Source: Selaginella moellendorffii
Taxonomy: Eukaryota > Streptophyta > Lycopodiopsida > Selaginellales > Selaginellaceae
Direction of reading: 5' to 3'
Length of the DNA: 64,000 bases
Assembly (NCBI RefSeq): GCF_000143415.4
Contig: NW_003314262.1
Location: forward strand, 5,886,471 to 5,950,470
Part shown: positions 21,811 to 33,047 of the stretch, in pieces
Numbering within the stretch: position 1 is the stretch's first letter
How the letters are laid out: every line of letters starts with the position of its first letter
Program-made: the position numbers and the translations under genes
The notes under the pieces: generated by a model
Seen by the model: the letters and a program-made list of their open reading frames with translations, nothing else
What the model was told of the DNA's origin: nothing
Database searches by the model: none

Positions 21811-22479
21811 AAACTCTCTACTCATGTGATTTATCAATTCTCACACTCATATTTTTTTTTTTTTTGCAGTTCAGGATTCAATAAGGGGAGGAGGAGCATC
21901 AAGCTGAGGCCTTCTTCAACTTTGAAATGAAAAGGTGAGCACAAACAACTTCATTGAAGCCCTGTGATGCTTTGCTACTCTCATAAACCCTGCCAATGGA
22001 TCTAGAGCTTAAACTCTAAGCCTTCACTAAAGGACATGAGGATGTTTTCTAGGAGCATCAGGCCATGGCAGTGGACAAAGACGAATACCAGATTTAAGCA
22101 GGTCTTAGCCTCCACCCTAGATCATTCTCCAAGGGGATTCATTAATACGATTAGGTTTCTACCTTGTTTATGTCAGGCTATTACAAATTGATTGAACTAA
22201 TTCAAAGATCACATCAAATCCCATTATATCCAAAATAGTGAAATTCATATCCACTTTTTATGTCTTTATTTCAACTCTTGTTTATCAAACCTCATTAGTG
22301 TTTTGAATACCTTGAACAAACTTTATAATCCTCAATTCTTCCAGTTGTTGCATTGTTAGTTTGACTTGCTAAATTATATCTTGTTACAATTATAACAATA
22401 CACTTCTAAAAGAATATCCCTACCTAAAGAAGTCTTAATAACCCGATATAAATTCTCTAATTCCCCACTTGTGTCCCAA

Positions 22480-22930
22480 AGTCAAGCCCCTTAGGAAGGG
22501 GTGAAAACTAATGAATCTTATGGTACTCAAATGAATGGGGCACCATTTTACTTTATTCAGGAGCATTATATTTACTTTCTCTTCCAAAAATAGGAGTTAT
22601 ATTTGAGCATGTTCTTTAGGGGCTTATTCTCACCAAAAGCTATTAACCCTCAATTTGAACATTAATACGATTTAGAAACATTATTGGAGAATTCCTTTAA
22701 GACTTGGTCCTTAACTTCACTTTCTTTATTATACTTTTAAAACCTTCTGCACCTAAGAGATGAGTGTTTTATATGTTCACCCTATGACCTATATTAATAT
22801 TTAGACTCGTTTTCGAACTCAATCTTGTCTAACCCAAACTTTTTATTGTTTCAATTGTGATTTTGGAATCATTTAGCTTATGATATTTGAAGGAGTTTGT
22901 TCCTTACAGCCATCAATCTTGTAGTTCATT
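22480..22930 (-). mobile_element. LTR fragment, inverted relative to the intact element
   Basis: Collinear with 60590-61290: shared words include the gtcccaaag ... ggaaggggtg start, the accctatgacctatattaatatttagactcg segment, and a tail with tatgatatttgaaggagtttgttcc. Read on the minus strand, this corresponds to the start of an LTR of the same broad family. Heavily diverged. Confidence 0.55.
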
Positions 22931-23304
22931 ATAAAAATTGGCTTCAATAAGATCAATTGGCTTCAATAAGAATGATCATATCATGGATGGTAGTTCAATA
23001 AATAGCATAATATGTTTCCTTTGCACCACTTTATTCAGATGGCAATGATGTGACACCCATGCAAATTAATGTTTTTAGTCATCCACCACCTCACATCTAT
23101 GAAATAATAATATTGCATCAACAACCATCTATATATTTATTATGGTGATCTAGACCATAGTGTTGCTAATTGCCTAAAGGTGTCCATGATAAATGCAGCC
23201 CCTAACCTATTCTATAGGGAAACAAAGACTAGCACATTTAGGGTTGTTTCATCCCTTTATTGTTCTTTAAGCTTGTATTGCATATTTCCATTTTATTGCC
23301 TTAG

Positions 23305-24870
23305 TGTGAGACACAAATCCTTAAGCCCCAAAGTGGAGCCGAAAAGGTGCCATGTGGTAGTGGCCAAAGCGAAAGCCAAACAAGTGTAACACATTTGGAC
23401 TAAAAGCTCCAACTTGAAGAGTCAAGAGCGAAAATGGAACTCTTGACGGAGTGCTCAAGGAACGAGCATGAAGCGAGCAATTAGAGAGTCTCTAAAAAAG
23501 GGACACAAAAGGACCAACACATGACACATGGTGGAGTCCGAGATGGACCCGAGATGGAATCTGAGATGGAGTCCAAGAGGGAGTCCGAGATGGACCCGAA
23601 ATGGACCCGAGATGGAGTCCGAGATGGAGTCCGAAATGGACCCGAAATGAACTGAGATGGTCTGAGATGGACCCAGATGGAGTCCGAGATGGACCTGAGA
23701 TGGAGTCCAAGATGGAGTTCGAGGTCAAGACCGAGACCAAGACTGAGATTGAGACTGAGACCGAAAATGAGATTGGGACTGGGACTAAGACTGAGACCAA
23801 GGCCGAGGCTGAGACCGAGGCCGAGTCCGAGTCCAAGTCCGAGTCCGAGTCTGAGTTCGAGTCTGAGTTCGAGTTCGAGGGTGAAAGCCCAAAGCGTTTG
23901 TCTCCCAGACCCTAGGGGGTTTGGTGAGCTCCAAAAGTATAGTGGAGAACTCCAGTAGAGCTAGTTTGGCCAGAAAATGCCAGTTTGGCCCAGGAAGGTT
24001 GTACCCAAGTGTTGGGTGATGGGATAACCACTGGGAAGTCCAAGGTTAGAGTGAATACGGATTGACAAGCGGGGTAGCTTAATGAAGTGTTAAAGAGTCG
24101 GCTTTAGTTGCCCCGAGAGATCGAATGGTCGATACTCCCAATCCAAGCATGGGTGGCACTACCTACTTGGATACCTGGCGTGGATTAACGAAATCTTGCT
24201 CTAAGCCCATGGCTAGAGCACCTAAAGGTAGAAGGTGGGGAGAGTACCCATGAAGCTCACTTAAGGCTATGATGTTCCGAAATGTTGTTCTAAAATCCCA
24301 GATTGTGGAAAGAAATAGGAGTAATCTTCTAAAATAGTGATTAAGGATGTGGTCACATGGTGAGGAAGTCCTAGAGAACAAGGAGACTTAGTGGTTAGGC
24401 CTGTGGGCCTTGATCCAGTGGCAGTGTTGGCGAATACGGCCATGGATAGAAAAGGATTTGGTGGGGACTGAAAAAGGGATGTTGGGGAAGGTTATTCCTC
24501 ATGTCTACAGGCATCCTAAAGATGGTAAAGAGTGGATTTGAGATGACCACTCATGGATGGATGGCCTAGTCTATGAAAGACGATACTATGATGCAAGTCG
24601 TGTTGGACCACTAGTGTGGCAAAGGTAAATGGACATGGCTTTAATATAATAGGCTAATATGTTGGTGGTACCTTTGGGTGTCAGTCATGAGATTGGACAT
24701 GTGGAGCACTTGGACCAAATGTAAAGGTTGAGTGGCATGGATGCCACTCTTGGGGGTTAGCAAGCCCTAAATCCTGAATTGGACTTATGGAGGTTGTGAA
24801 TGAGACTTTTTCAAATGGTTGGAGGTGTGGTTGAGTGATTAAAGTAGAATAGAAAAATTAATCACTTACA
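23305..24870 (+). repeat. 5' LTR
   Basis: 1566 bp, TG...CA ends. It shares long collinear stretches with the 3' LTR, for example gccaaagcgaaagccaaa, aaggaacgagcatgaag, gtggtcacatggtgaggaag, and the end gtcacttaca/atcacttaca. Contains a GATGGAGTCC-type minisatellite. Confidence 0.88.
23530..23885. repeat. 12-bp minisatellite in the 5' LTR
   Basis: Tandem GAGATGGAGTCC / GAGATGGACCC units (about 23530-23715) merge into GAGACCGAGACT / GAGTCCGAGTCC units (about 23715-23880). The period is 6 or 12 bp, so no stops arise, giving long meaningless open frames on both strands. Confidence 0.85.
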
Positions 24871-24873
24871 ATT

Positions 24874-24886
24874 TGGTATTAGAGCT
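24874..24886 (+). other. Primer-binding site (tRNA-iMet type)
   Basis: TGGTATTAGAGC lies 3 bp inside the LTR end. The standard plant PBS is TGGTATCAGAGC; there is one C-to-T change, as expected from methylation decay. Confidence 0.75.
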
Positions 24887-27082
24887 ATTCCTTAGTTTGA
24901 CTTTTATTGGTGCTCAAGTATATCACCACTTGTGTTGGCATCAGAAGGTTTTAGGAATGGGCCTATTCTTAAGGAGTAGCAAGTCAGGAGGACATGGCTC
25001 TCCACTACAGTTCATGTATGAACTTATAAGTAAGGTGGTGGATAGAAAAGGGTCAATAAAGGAACGACTTTGGGACCTTGGGAACAATATAAGGTTTTCA
25101 TTAGGATGTGATCCAGATGAGCATTTGACTTAGCAAACTAGCTAATGTAGTTGTGGTAAATAATTATAGTTGGGATCACAGGGAAGGTAGAGACTCCAAA
25201 ACAATAAAAGAATTACAAGATTACCCTCATATAGTTAAGGCTGGTGCTCATGAATTTGAGACCAAAATTAATGATTGTGAGAGGTCAAATACAAATGAGG
25301 ACACAAGTCCTTGAAATGGTAGCTGGGGCTACCTTTTATAAATGTTGGAACAAACACAAGGAGTTGGGGGTATACTTAGAGGATGAGTTGGTATTATTAT
25401 CATATGGACAGATAGTCCTAAGGGGCAAATGCAGCCCACAAGGAATGGGGAATAATCAAGTGTTAGAGCAACACTTGCAAAGATGGCCATTGTGAGTAGA
25501 ATATGAATACACAAAGTTGTATTCTAGTGAGCTAGCACCTCAACACTAGGATCTCATAGGTCATCGGATTAATAAAGTCCAAAAAGCTGGATGACTCAAG
25601 TAGAGTCTAGGAATGCTCTTAAAGGATTGGTAGAAGCATTTGGACTAAGGTGTGTTATGCCCCATAAAGGATGGGGAGGATTATATAATATAAATATGAG
25701 AACAATGGGTATCTTATTGATGGTAGAATATGCCATACTAAAGTCATGGGAAAGGCATTTCCCAAAAAAGAAAACAACTTTGACACAAAGTTATGCATAA
25801 ACTCTATAGTGCAGTATTAACGGATAGTTGGTATAAGAAACAAGTATATTGGTCTTGGAAAGGACATAAGAAGTGTCATAAAAGTAGGCTCGTGGAGCTG
25901 ATGGTGTGGAGACACCGAATATGCCAAGGCATGATGCCTTGAGGTTAAGTTGGCAAGTTCATGAGAACCCCTTCCCAAAGGAACGCTAATGGAAATGGGA
26001 ATGGCATAGCCTTGAAAGGCATGTGGTTAGAGTGTGGTGACCCAAATAATGATGGAGTTGTGGAAGCACTAACAATGAGTTGTAAGACTTGACCACTATA
26101 ATGCAACTAAGCAAAAAGTGCAAAATAATTGGTTAAAGTGGTGGAAAGTAACTACCTAAGACTTTTTATTGGGATAAGGAAGTTGGATATACCCTTATAG
26201 AGGATAAATTATTTATGTTGCGATATAGTAAGTCAATATCATAAAAGGAATACTCATTGAAAGAGGCCATCATTGGAACACCCAAACACTCTAAAACACC
26301 AAAAAGTGGTATTTGGTGTCATGAGGGCATTAGATAATGCCCGAGGGACTAAGTCTTTAACAAATGATGGGTCAACAAGTTAAAGATCTGGAAGACTTAG
26401 TACCTATTGGCAAACCTGTTAAGGTGACAAAGGTTAAATCACTAGGTGATCTCACGGCTAAACAAGAATGAAATCCTTGTGAGGCTAAGGAATAAAGTTC
26501 CTAATTCAAAGTGTTGGTTTTAACTATTGGTAATGGTGTGGCTTGGTCAAAGCAACCAAGTGGGAAGGTCACGTAAAGGGAAATCAGTTGTGCCGATATG
26601 ATGATATAGTGAGTCCAAGAAAGTAGTCTCTAGGAAAGACCCATGGGAAGGTTGTAAAGTGGGGCTATGGATGGAGCCCGTAGCAGAAAATGCTAAAAAG
26701 ACCTATTAAGAATGAGCACTCTTTAGATTTGGTAAAATAGAGCATTTGCCATAGAACCAAAAGAATACCTCAAGAATGGAGATAGTGATCCTATGTTGTT
26801 TGGTGCAATAATCAATGGATAGGAACAAAAAGCTAGTGGCTAAGTGTGGGCTATGGAATTCATTAAAAGAAATTCAAATAACAAAGTTAGGCAAGGAACA
26901 CTAATGTTCTAGAGACTATGCTCCTTAGAGGATGGACAAAGCATGGTGAGCCTTCGGTGTCAAACCATTCACGAATATTAGCTGGGTGCTAAGGATGGAA
27001 ATGGTAATACATGTTGGTGTTACTTTATAAAAGGGTTTACTATTCGATGAGGACATCACATTTCATTTATGGGTGGTGGAGT

Positions 27083-28800
27083 TGTGAGGCACAAATCCCT
27101 AAGCCCCAAAGTGGAGTTGAAAGGGTGCCATGTGGTAGTGGCTGAAGCGAAAGCCAAATGAGCGTAACACATTTGGACTAAAAGCTCCAACTTGAAGAGT
27201 CAAGAGCGAGAATGGAACTTCTGACGGAGTGCTCAAGGAACGAGCATGAAGTGAGCAATAAGAGAGTCTCTAAAAAAGGGACACAAGAGGACCAACATAT
27301 GACATGTGGTGGAGTCCGAGATAGACCCAAGGGACCCAAGATAGAGTCCGAGATGAAGTCTGAGATGGAGTCCAAGATGAACCAAAGATGGACCCGAGAT
27401 GGAGTTTGAGATGGAGTCCAAAATGGACCTGAGATGGACCTAAAATGGAGTTTGAGATGGAGTCCAAAATGGACCTGAGATGGACCTAAGATGGAGTCCG
27501 AGATGGAGTCTGAAATGGAGTCCGAGATAGACCGAGATGGAATCCGAGATGGAGTCTGAGATGGACCCGAGATGGAGTCCAAGATGGACCAAGATGGAGT
27601 TCAAGATGGACCTGAGATAGAGTCCGAGATGGACCGAGATGGAGTCCAAGATGGACCCGAGATGGAGTCCGAGATGGACTGAGATGGAGTTCGAGATGGA
27701 GTCCAAGATGGACCTGAGATGGAGTCCGAGGTCAAGACTGAGATTGAGACTGAGACCGAAACCGGGACTGAAACTGAGACCGAGACTGAGGCCGAGGCCG
27801 AGACCGAGCCCGATTCTAAGTCTGAGTCCGAGTCCGAGTCCGAGTTCAAGTCTGAGTTCGAGTCCGAGGGTGAAAGCCCAAAGCGTTCATCTCCCAAACC
27901 CTAGGGAGTTTGGTGAACTTCAAAAGTATAGTAGAGGGAGGACTTCAATAGAGCCAGTTTGGCCAGAAAAGGCCAATTTGGCCAAAAAAAGGCTAATTTG
28001 GCTCGGAAAGGTTGTATCCGGGTGTTGGGTGATGGGATAACCATTGGGAAGTCCAAGGTTAAAGTGAATATAGACTAACAAGCAAGTGAAGTATTCAAGA
28101 GTCGGCTCTAGCTCCCCCGGGAGATTAAATGGTTAATACTCCCAATCCAAACATGGGTGGCATTATCTACTTGGATACCTGGCGTGGGTCAACAGAACCT
28201 CTCTCTAAGCTTATGGCTCCCAAAGTCCCAGACTATGAAAAAGAAAAGGAGTAGTCCTCTAGAGTAGTGACTAAGGATGTGGTCACATGGTGAGGAAGTC
28301 CTAGAGAACAAGGGGACTTAGTGGTCGGGCCTGTAAACCTTGATCTAGTGGCAGTGTTGGCAAACACAGCCATAGATAGAAAGGGATTTGGTGGGGACTG
28401 AAAAAGGGATATTAGGGAAGGTTGTTCCCCATGTCTATAGGCATTCTAAGGATGCTAAGGAGTGGATTTGGGATGACCACTCATTGACGGATGACTCAGT
28501 CTGTGAAAGATGGGATTGTGATGCAAGTCATGTTGGACCACCAATATGGCAAAGGTAAATAAACATGGCCTTAATGTAATGAGCCAATAAGTCGGTGGTA
28601 CCTTTGGGTGTCAGTCATGAAATTGGACATGTGGAGCATTTGGACCAAATGCAAAGGTTGAGTGGCATAGATGTCACTTTCGGGGGCTAACAAACCCCAA
28701 GTCTTGAATTGGACTTATAGAGGTTGTGAATGGGACTCCTTCAAGTGGTCGAAGGTATGGTTGAGTGACTAAAGTAAAATGGAAAAATTAGTCACTTACA
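27083..28800 (+). repeat. 3' LTR
   Basis: 1718 bp, about 150 bp longer than the 5' LTR, mostly because the minisatellite (about 27308-27870) is longer here. Elsewhere the two LTRs differ by frequent single substitutions, many of them transitions, and by small indels around 28200. Confidence 0.88.
27308..27870. repeat. 12-bp minisatellite in the 3' LTR
   Basis: Same GAGATGGAGTCC / GAGATGGACCC and GAGACCGAGACC units as in the 5' LTR, with more copies. Confidence 0.85.
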
Positions 28801-30250
28801 TTTAGAGGACAGTGGAACTCATGTAAATTTCATAAATTGGGAATTTGCTTTAGATCTTGGCATAAAATTATGACCTCTTCCACATTATTATCATGCCAAT
28901 ATCTATTAATGGTCATCAACTTGCATTAGGGGCAATCATACATGATATAAAACTCATTGATGTCAATATTCTTCAAATTATCACCATTTGAAAGGTATAT
29001 ATCATATTGGTTTAATATCCATATGTCATAAGGGTACAAAGTTTCATTGGTGCTTCATCATATAAACTCACAGGATTATCAAATGCTAATTCATTTTCCC
29101 AATTTTAGTTTGTTTAAAGGGCTCTTTGCTTAATAGAAAGGACCATATCATATATTTTGGTAAGTTAAACTGCAAATTTATAAAGTTTGGCACAATATTC
29201 AATATATATTATTCCTTCAAAAATTATACATGTGCAATAGATGAATTGCACTCAATTGCACTGCCTATCATTCCACCAATGCCTCTTCTTAATGTTCTTT
29301 TAGATCTTAACCCATTAACAAAAACACTTTAATTGCCTTCCATCCTTCTAAGAGGAGGTTTAAATGTATAGATATAATATTGTATACTATTATTAGTGTA
29401 GTGGGATTTTGATTGCATCAAATTTGTTTTAATTTAGACCACTCACTCTTGTATATAAGTTAAGGCTATATATATTTTATATTTTATACACTCATATAAT
29501 CAATTATTATTAAATATTACCAAAATAATATTATTCTAATATTTAAAATTCATTTAAGGTAATTTATAATTTTTATTTTATTTTTTAATTTCATAATTTT
29601 TAAAATATCTTATGTGACAGCTAAATTGGAGTTTTAACAATTAAATAATCACATTTTAGTATCCAGAAAATACAAGCTTATTAAATACATGAGTCTGATA
29701 CTTAACCATCTTTTAAATAACTACCATTTAATATTTTAAATACTATTTTTAATAACTTAACTTATCTGCATTTAGTGGATAAATATAAATAATATCAATA
29801 TTAGTAAGTATTTATTAGTGTTTGTGTTTACTATTTTACTAAAATTATTTCAAAAGAATCTTGAGTCTTAACAAAAATAAAAAGCTTTAGAAAAGTTTAA
29901 TACGACCAACTAAATAATCAAATGTTTTGAAATATAGTTTTTCTTGTAAAAAAATAGCTTTAGTAACAAACTATATCACTAATCAGACCTAACAACCTTT
30001 ATAGACTGTCTTGAGCGCTTAGAATATTTTTCTCATACTTATTCTTGTTTGGTTGTAAATATTCTGCATCATAGGTATTTTAAAAATAACAAGAAAATAG
30101 TTGATATTTCTGGCTAGAAATAAGTATAACTTCACTCCTCTTAAACTAAACCCAAATGTTGCGTAATAATATACTAAATATTAATGTTTTAAATTTATTT
30201 ATACCTCCAAACTTATATATTGAGCATTCACCCAACATTTCCTAATACTA
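28801..30250. other. AT-rich non-coding stretch
   Basis: About 1.4 kb, strongly AT-rich after 29330 (long A/T runs). No ORF with recognisable features. Nothing else seen. Confidence 0.6.
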
Positions 30251-30277
30251 GAAAGCGGATTCCCAACGAACTTCTTC

Positions 30278-30840
30278 TTATGCTTCCAGATGGGTGCTAA
30301 CAGTATTATTCATCCTCAAACTAGCCTTAGTAGCCGTGGAGCGATCCTGCCCGTCCGCCAGCATATTCAGGATGCAGGGATTGAAGAGGTACGCCTTGGC
30401 AAAGCATTTGTCTTCCTTATGGTTAAAAGAGCAAGGTGCCATTCGATTTAAAATATAGCATTGACTGTCTCTTAACAGAGCCTTTCTGGTAATCTCTTCC
30501 ACAGCTGCTATTGCATTTCCAGCAGCTCAAATGATGCTCTTAGTGATAGCTATGCCAGACCTGGAATGAAAGTTCGTGACAGGAATTCACTTCATTTCTA
30601 ATTCGCTCCAGCTTAATCAATGTTTGATTGACCCATGCATCTTCAGCTTTAAAAAGAGACTTTTTTCCTCTTCCAGGTGTGGGTTTTAAGCCAGGGTTCC
30701 CTGATGGGTGGAGCTTAGGAATGCTTGGTGTTGAGAGGAAAAGAGTAGGCTTTGTCAACCATGAACTCTTTCACATAATGGAATATTTCTTGATGAAATG
30801 TGGAACTTTCAGGTTTGACTTTAAGCACAACTTCTAGCAT
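30278..30840 (-). pseudogene. Possible remnant of an unidentified gene
   Basis: Three minus-strand peptides of ordinary composition follow one another in different frames: VVLKVKPESSTFHQEIFHYV (ending about 30720), KSLFKAEDAWVNQTLIKLER (about 30560-30660) and EEITRKALLRDSQCYILNRM running to a stop at 30278. I could not join them with good GT-AG sites and a continuous frame. This could be a decayed gene or one whose small introns I failed to place. No family recognised. Confidence 0.25.
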
Positions 30841-33047
30841 GAAACTACAATTTCTTTGTATAAATCTGATTGATCACCCACCGACGTTCTGGAATGGAAT
30901 CCTCTCTCTTTTAGAGCAAAAATAAAAGGCAAAGAGCATTCAGTATACACATTATTAGGTAGTGCACTCCAAAAAGGTTGGACTTGTACACATTGTTAAC
31001 ATGGATATTCGTTGTCAATCGCCTCAAGCCACAGTTGTGGCTGTGACACAAATAATGCGAGAAAAGAGATGGATAAATGGGCCACTCCAAAATCTCGCTT
31101 TCGAGATCCGAAGTTTCCTGCTGGAGGTTAAAGCTGCATATGTGTCAATCCAGGAGAGCTACACACACGCACAATCCATAGGCCCCCCCTCGTGATCTTT
31201 CTTCGTTCCCCACCTCCCTCATAATGCAAAAACTAATCTTAAAAATGGGTAGACTACCGCTCTCCCATGTAATTTCCTCGCATTAGCAGCATTTGCCGGA
31301 TCACGGCATTTGCACTTAAAAGTCGAGATCGCCAACTTTTGACATCATTTGATTCGTTTCACGTGTTGTGATTTGAATTGGCCACGCTCTTGCAGTTTGC
31401 ACTCGATCGATCTTAGCCAGCAGCAGCAGCAACAGTGCCTGAGCGGATCGAAGCCAAGATTCCTTGAAACTGGAGGTTGGGCGAGGATAACTCTTGGAGC
31501 TTTGCTTCTTTGTGGCCTCATCAACAACCACATGTGTACATTGCATGGGGGAAAGGGAATCATCCCTAATCATCTCGCTTCTGCCACCCTTTTGCAATCA
31601 TGCAACAAGGGAGCAGTGAGTGGAAAAGGATTTGTGGAGAAAAGCTATGGTGGCCAATGGATAGGCCAAAGTTGCGACGAGTAGTGTTCCTCGTGGTGGG
31701 GTGTTTCTGTTATTGAGTGGAATGTTAGCAAAGGGAAAATGTGGCAAGCTTGAGAGCACTGGACACGCTGCCAAAAGGGGTGAGAAAAATAAAAAGGAAG
31801 AACCAATATCAGGAATGTCAACACATTATAAGGTGAGGGGCCGAAATGCGAAATTGGCGTTGGAATCTTATACGATCATCCATGATTGACTTCGATCACA
31901 GCCATAACTAAAGAGAAAAAGAGTGAGCAATCCATCTCTCAAAGTATAGCAAATTGGTAGACATGGGATTGGGCAATTGGATCTCATCTTTGTCGATCTG
32001 CCAAACTTCTGGGGCTCGAAAACGGAAGCTTCATGAAGAGTTTCATGGAATGGATCTTATTTTTTCTTTCTTTTTCTCCTTAGCTGGTGTGCACTTTGAT
32101 TCATGGCAAAGAAACACATAAACACGCAAATTGCCAACTGCGATGATAACCTGCTGGGCGCCACCTCTCTTTAGCTTTTCGGGAGGAGTTTTCTGGACCT
32201 TGGAAGAGAGAGAGTTTCGTTCTGGGCTTTGATATAACTAAGAGCTTTTCTTCAAGCGAGATCGAGTGAGAGTGCTCCCCAGGTTAATGGACGAGCACTT
32301 TTTCCAAAGTCAAAAGTTAAGCAGTCCTCGTTGTTAAGTAGGGAAGCCAGAGATGGTCTCTTCTTTCTTTGCCCCAACAAAGCAAGAATCAAAGATCAAA
32401 TTTCGCTTCATTAAAGTATAAAAACTTGGAGCTGCAATACAGCCCAAAATTGACCCCCATTCTTTGAATCAATCAATCAGTCGATTGATCCATGGATCCA
32501 TGACTTATTCCTGGTTCCGTTGCTTGAAAGACTTCATGCTAGATACCCCAGAGTTTACAAAGATAAAATTCCAACCCGTCCCCAATCATACCTTGTACTT
32601 AACCTAGATTATTCCCAGTCAATTCCTCAAAGAGATTTGAAGCATTGATCTCGCTAAGAAGCAGATTATATTCCCCGATTATTAAGAGCCGCGGTACGCG
32701 TTGATTATGACTGGCACGGTGAATCCAGCGTGGTGGCGGCGGCGCCCAATCTCCACCGCAGGCACCAACTATCCAACGGCCCGCCGCCACACACGTGTCA
32801 GGCTGGGCGTGATCAGTCATGCGCCGCCGTGGAATATTTTCACGGCCGTCAACCGTCAAATGGCGGGTGAAAGTTTTACTATAAAAGCGACCGGTCAGTC
32901 AGTAACAAGGTAAAAAAGTAAAGAGTCTAGAAGAGGTACCCAGTTTGGGCATATGCTTTTAAACTCTGTGGTGTGAGTGAGCTTTAGTGCTTTGGTAGCG
33001 CTCTTCTTCTCCTTTGCCCCTACCAGTGTGTTCTTAGCGAGCGAGCC
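30841..33047. promoter_or_regulatory. Long intergenic region upstream of the P450
   Basis: No supported gene in about 2.2 kb; several ORFs of 60-110 codons have no domain or coding character. A TATA-like actataaaag lies at about 32878-32887, some 160 bp before the P450 ATG, and is the best core-promoter candidate. Confidence 0.5.

Larger units (their letters stand above)
20604..23304. other. AT-rich intergenic region
   Basis: No supported gene. A 74-codon minus-strand ORF at 20902-21126 has no recognisable features. A short (CTTAA)n run sits near 21547-21575. Two repeats inside this stretch are listed separately. Confidence 0.5.
23305..28800 (+). mobile_element. Non-autonomous LTR retrotransposon, full-length
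   Basis: Two long direct repeats, 23305-24870 and 27083-28800, begin TGTGAG and end CACTTACA. They enclose a 2.2-kb interior. Just inside the 5' LTR is TGGTATTAGAGC (24874-24886), one base off the plant initiator-tRNA-Met primer-binding site. A purine-rich tract (gggtggtggag) precedes the 3' LTR. Flanks are CTTAG (23300-23304) and TTTAG (28801-28805), a 5-bp target-site duplication with one mismatch. The interior holds only short ORFs, and I see no gag, protease, RT or integrase motifs. It therefore needs a helper. The same PPT/LTR junction appears inverted at about 61265-61285 beside a gypsy RT, which suggests a Ty3/gypsy helper. Confidence 0.85.

Noticed and set aside
23492-23836. Long Ser/Pro-rich minus-strand frame in the LTR (and its twins at 27178-27897)
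   Set aside because: Product of the 6/12-bp minisatellite, which is stop-free in several frames. No unique sequence is present.
24873-25800. ORFs inside the LTR element as possible gag
   Set aside because: No gag core, zinc knuckle or protease motif. Composition follows the surrounding AT-rich sequence.
31349-31684. 111-codon plus-strand ORF with a Gln run
   Set aside because: CAG/CAA microsatellite plus unremarkable sequence. No domain, no splice partner, no promoter cue.
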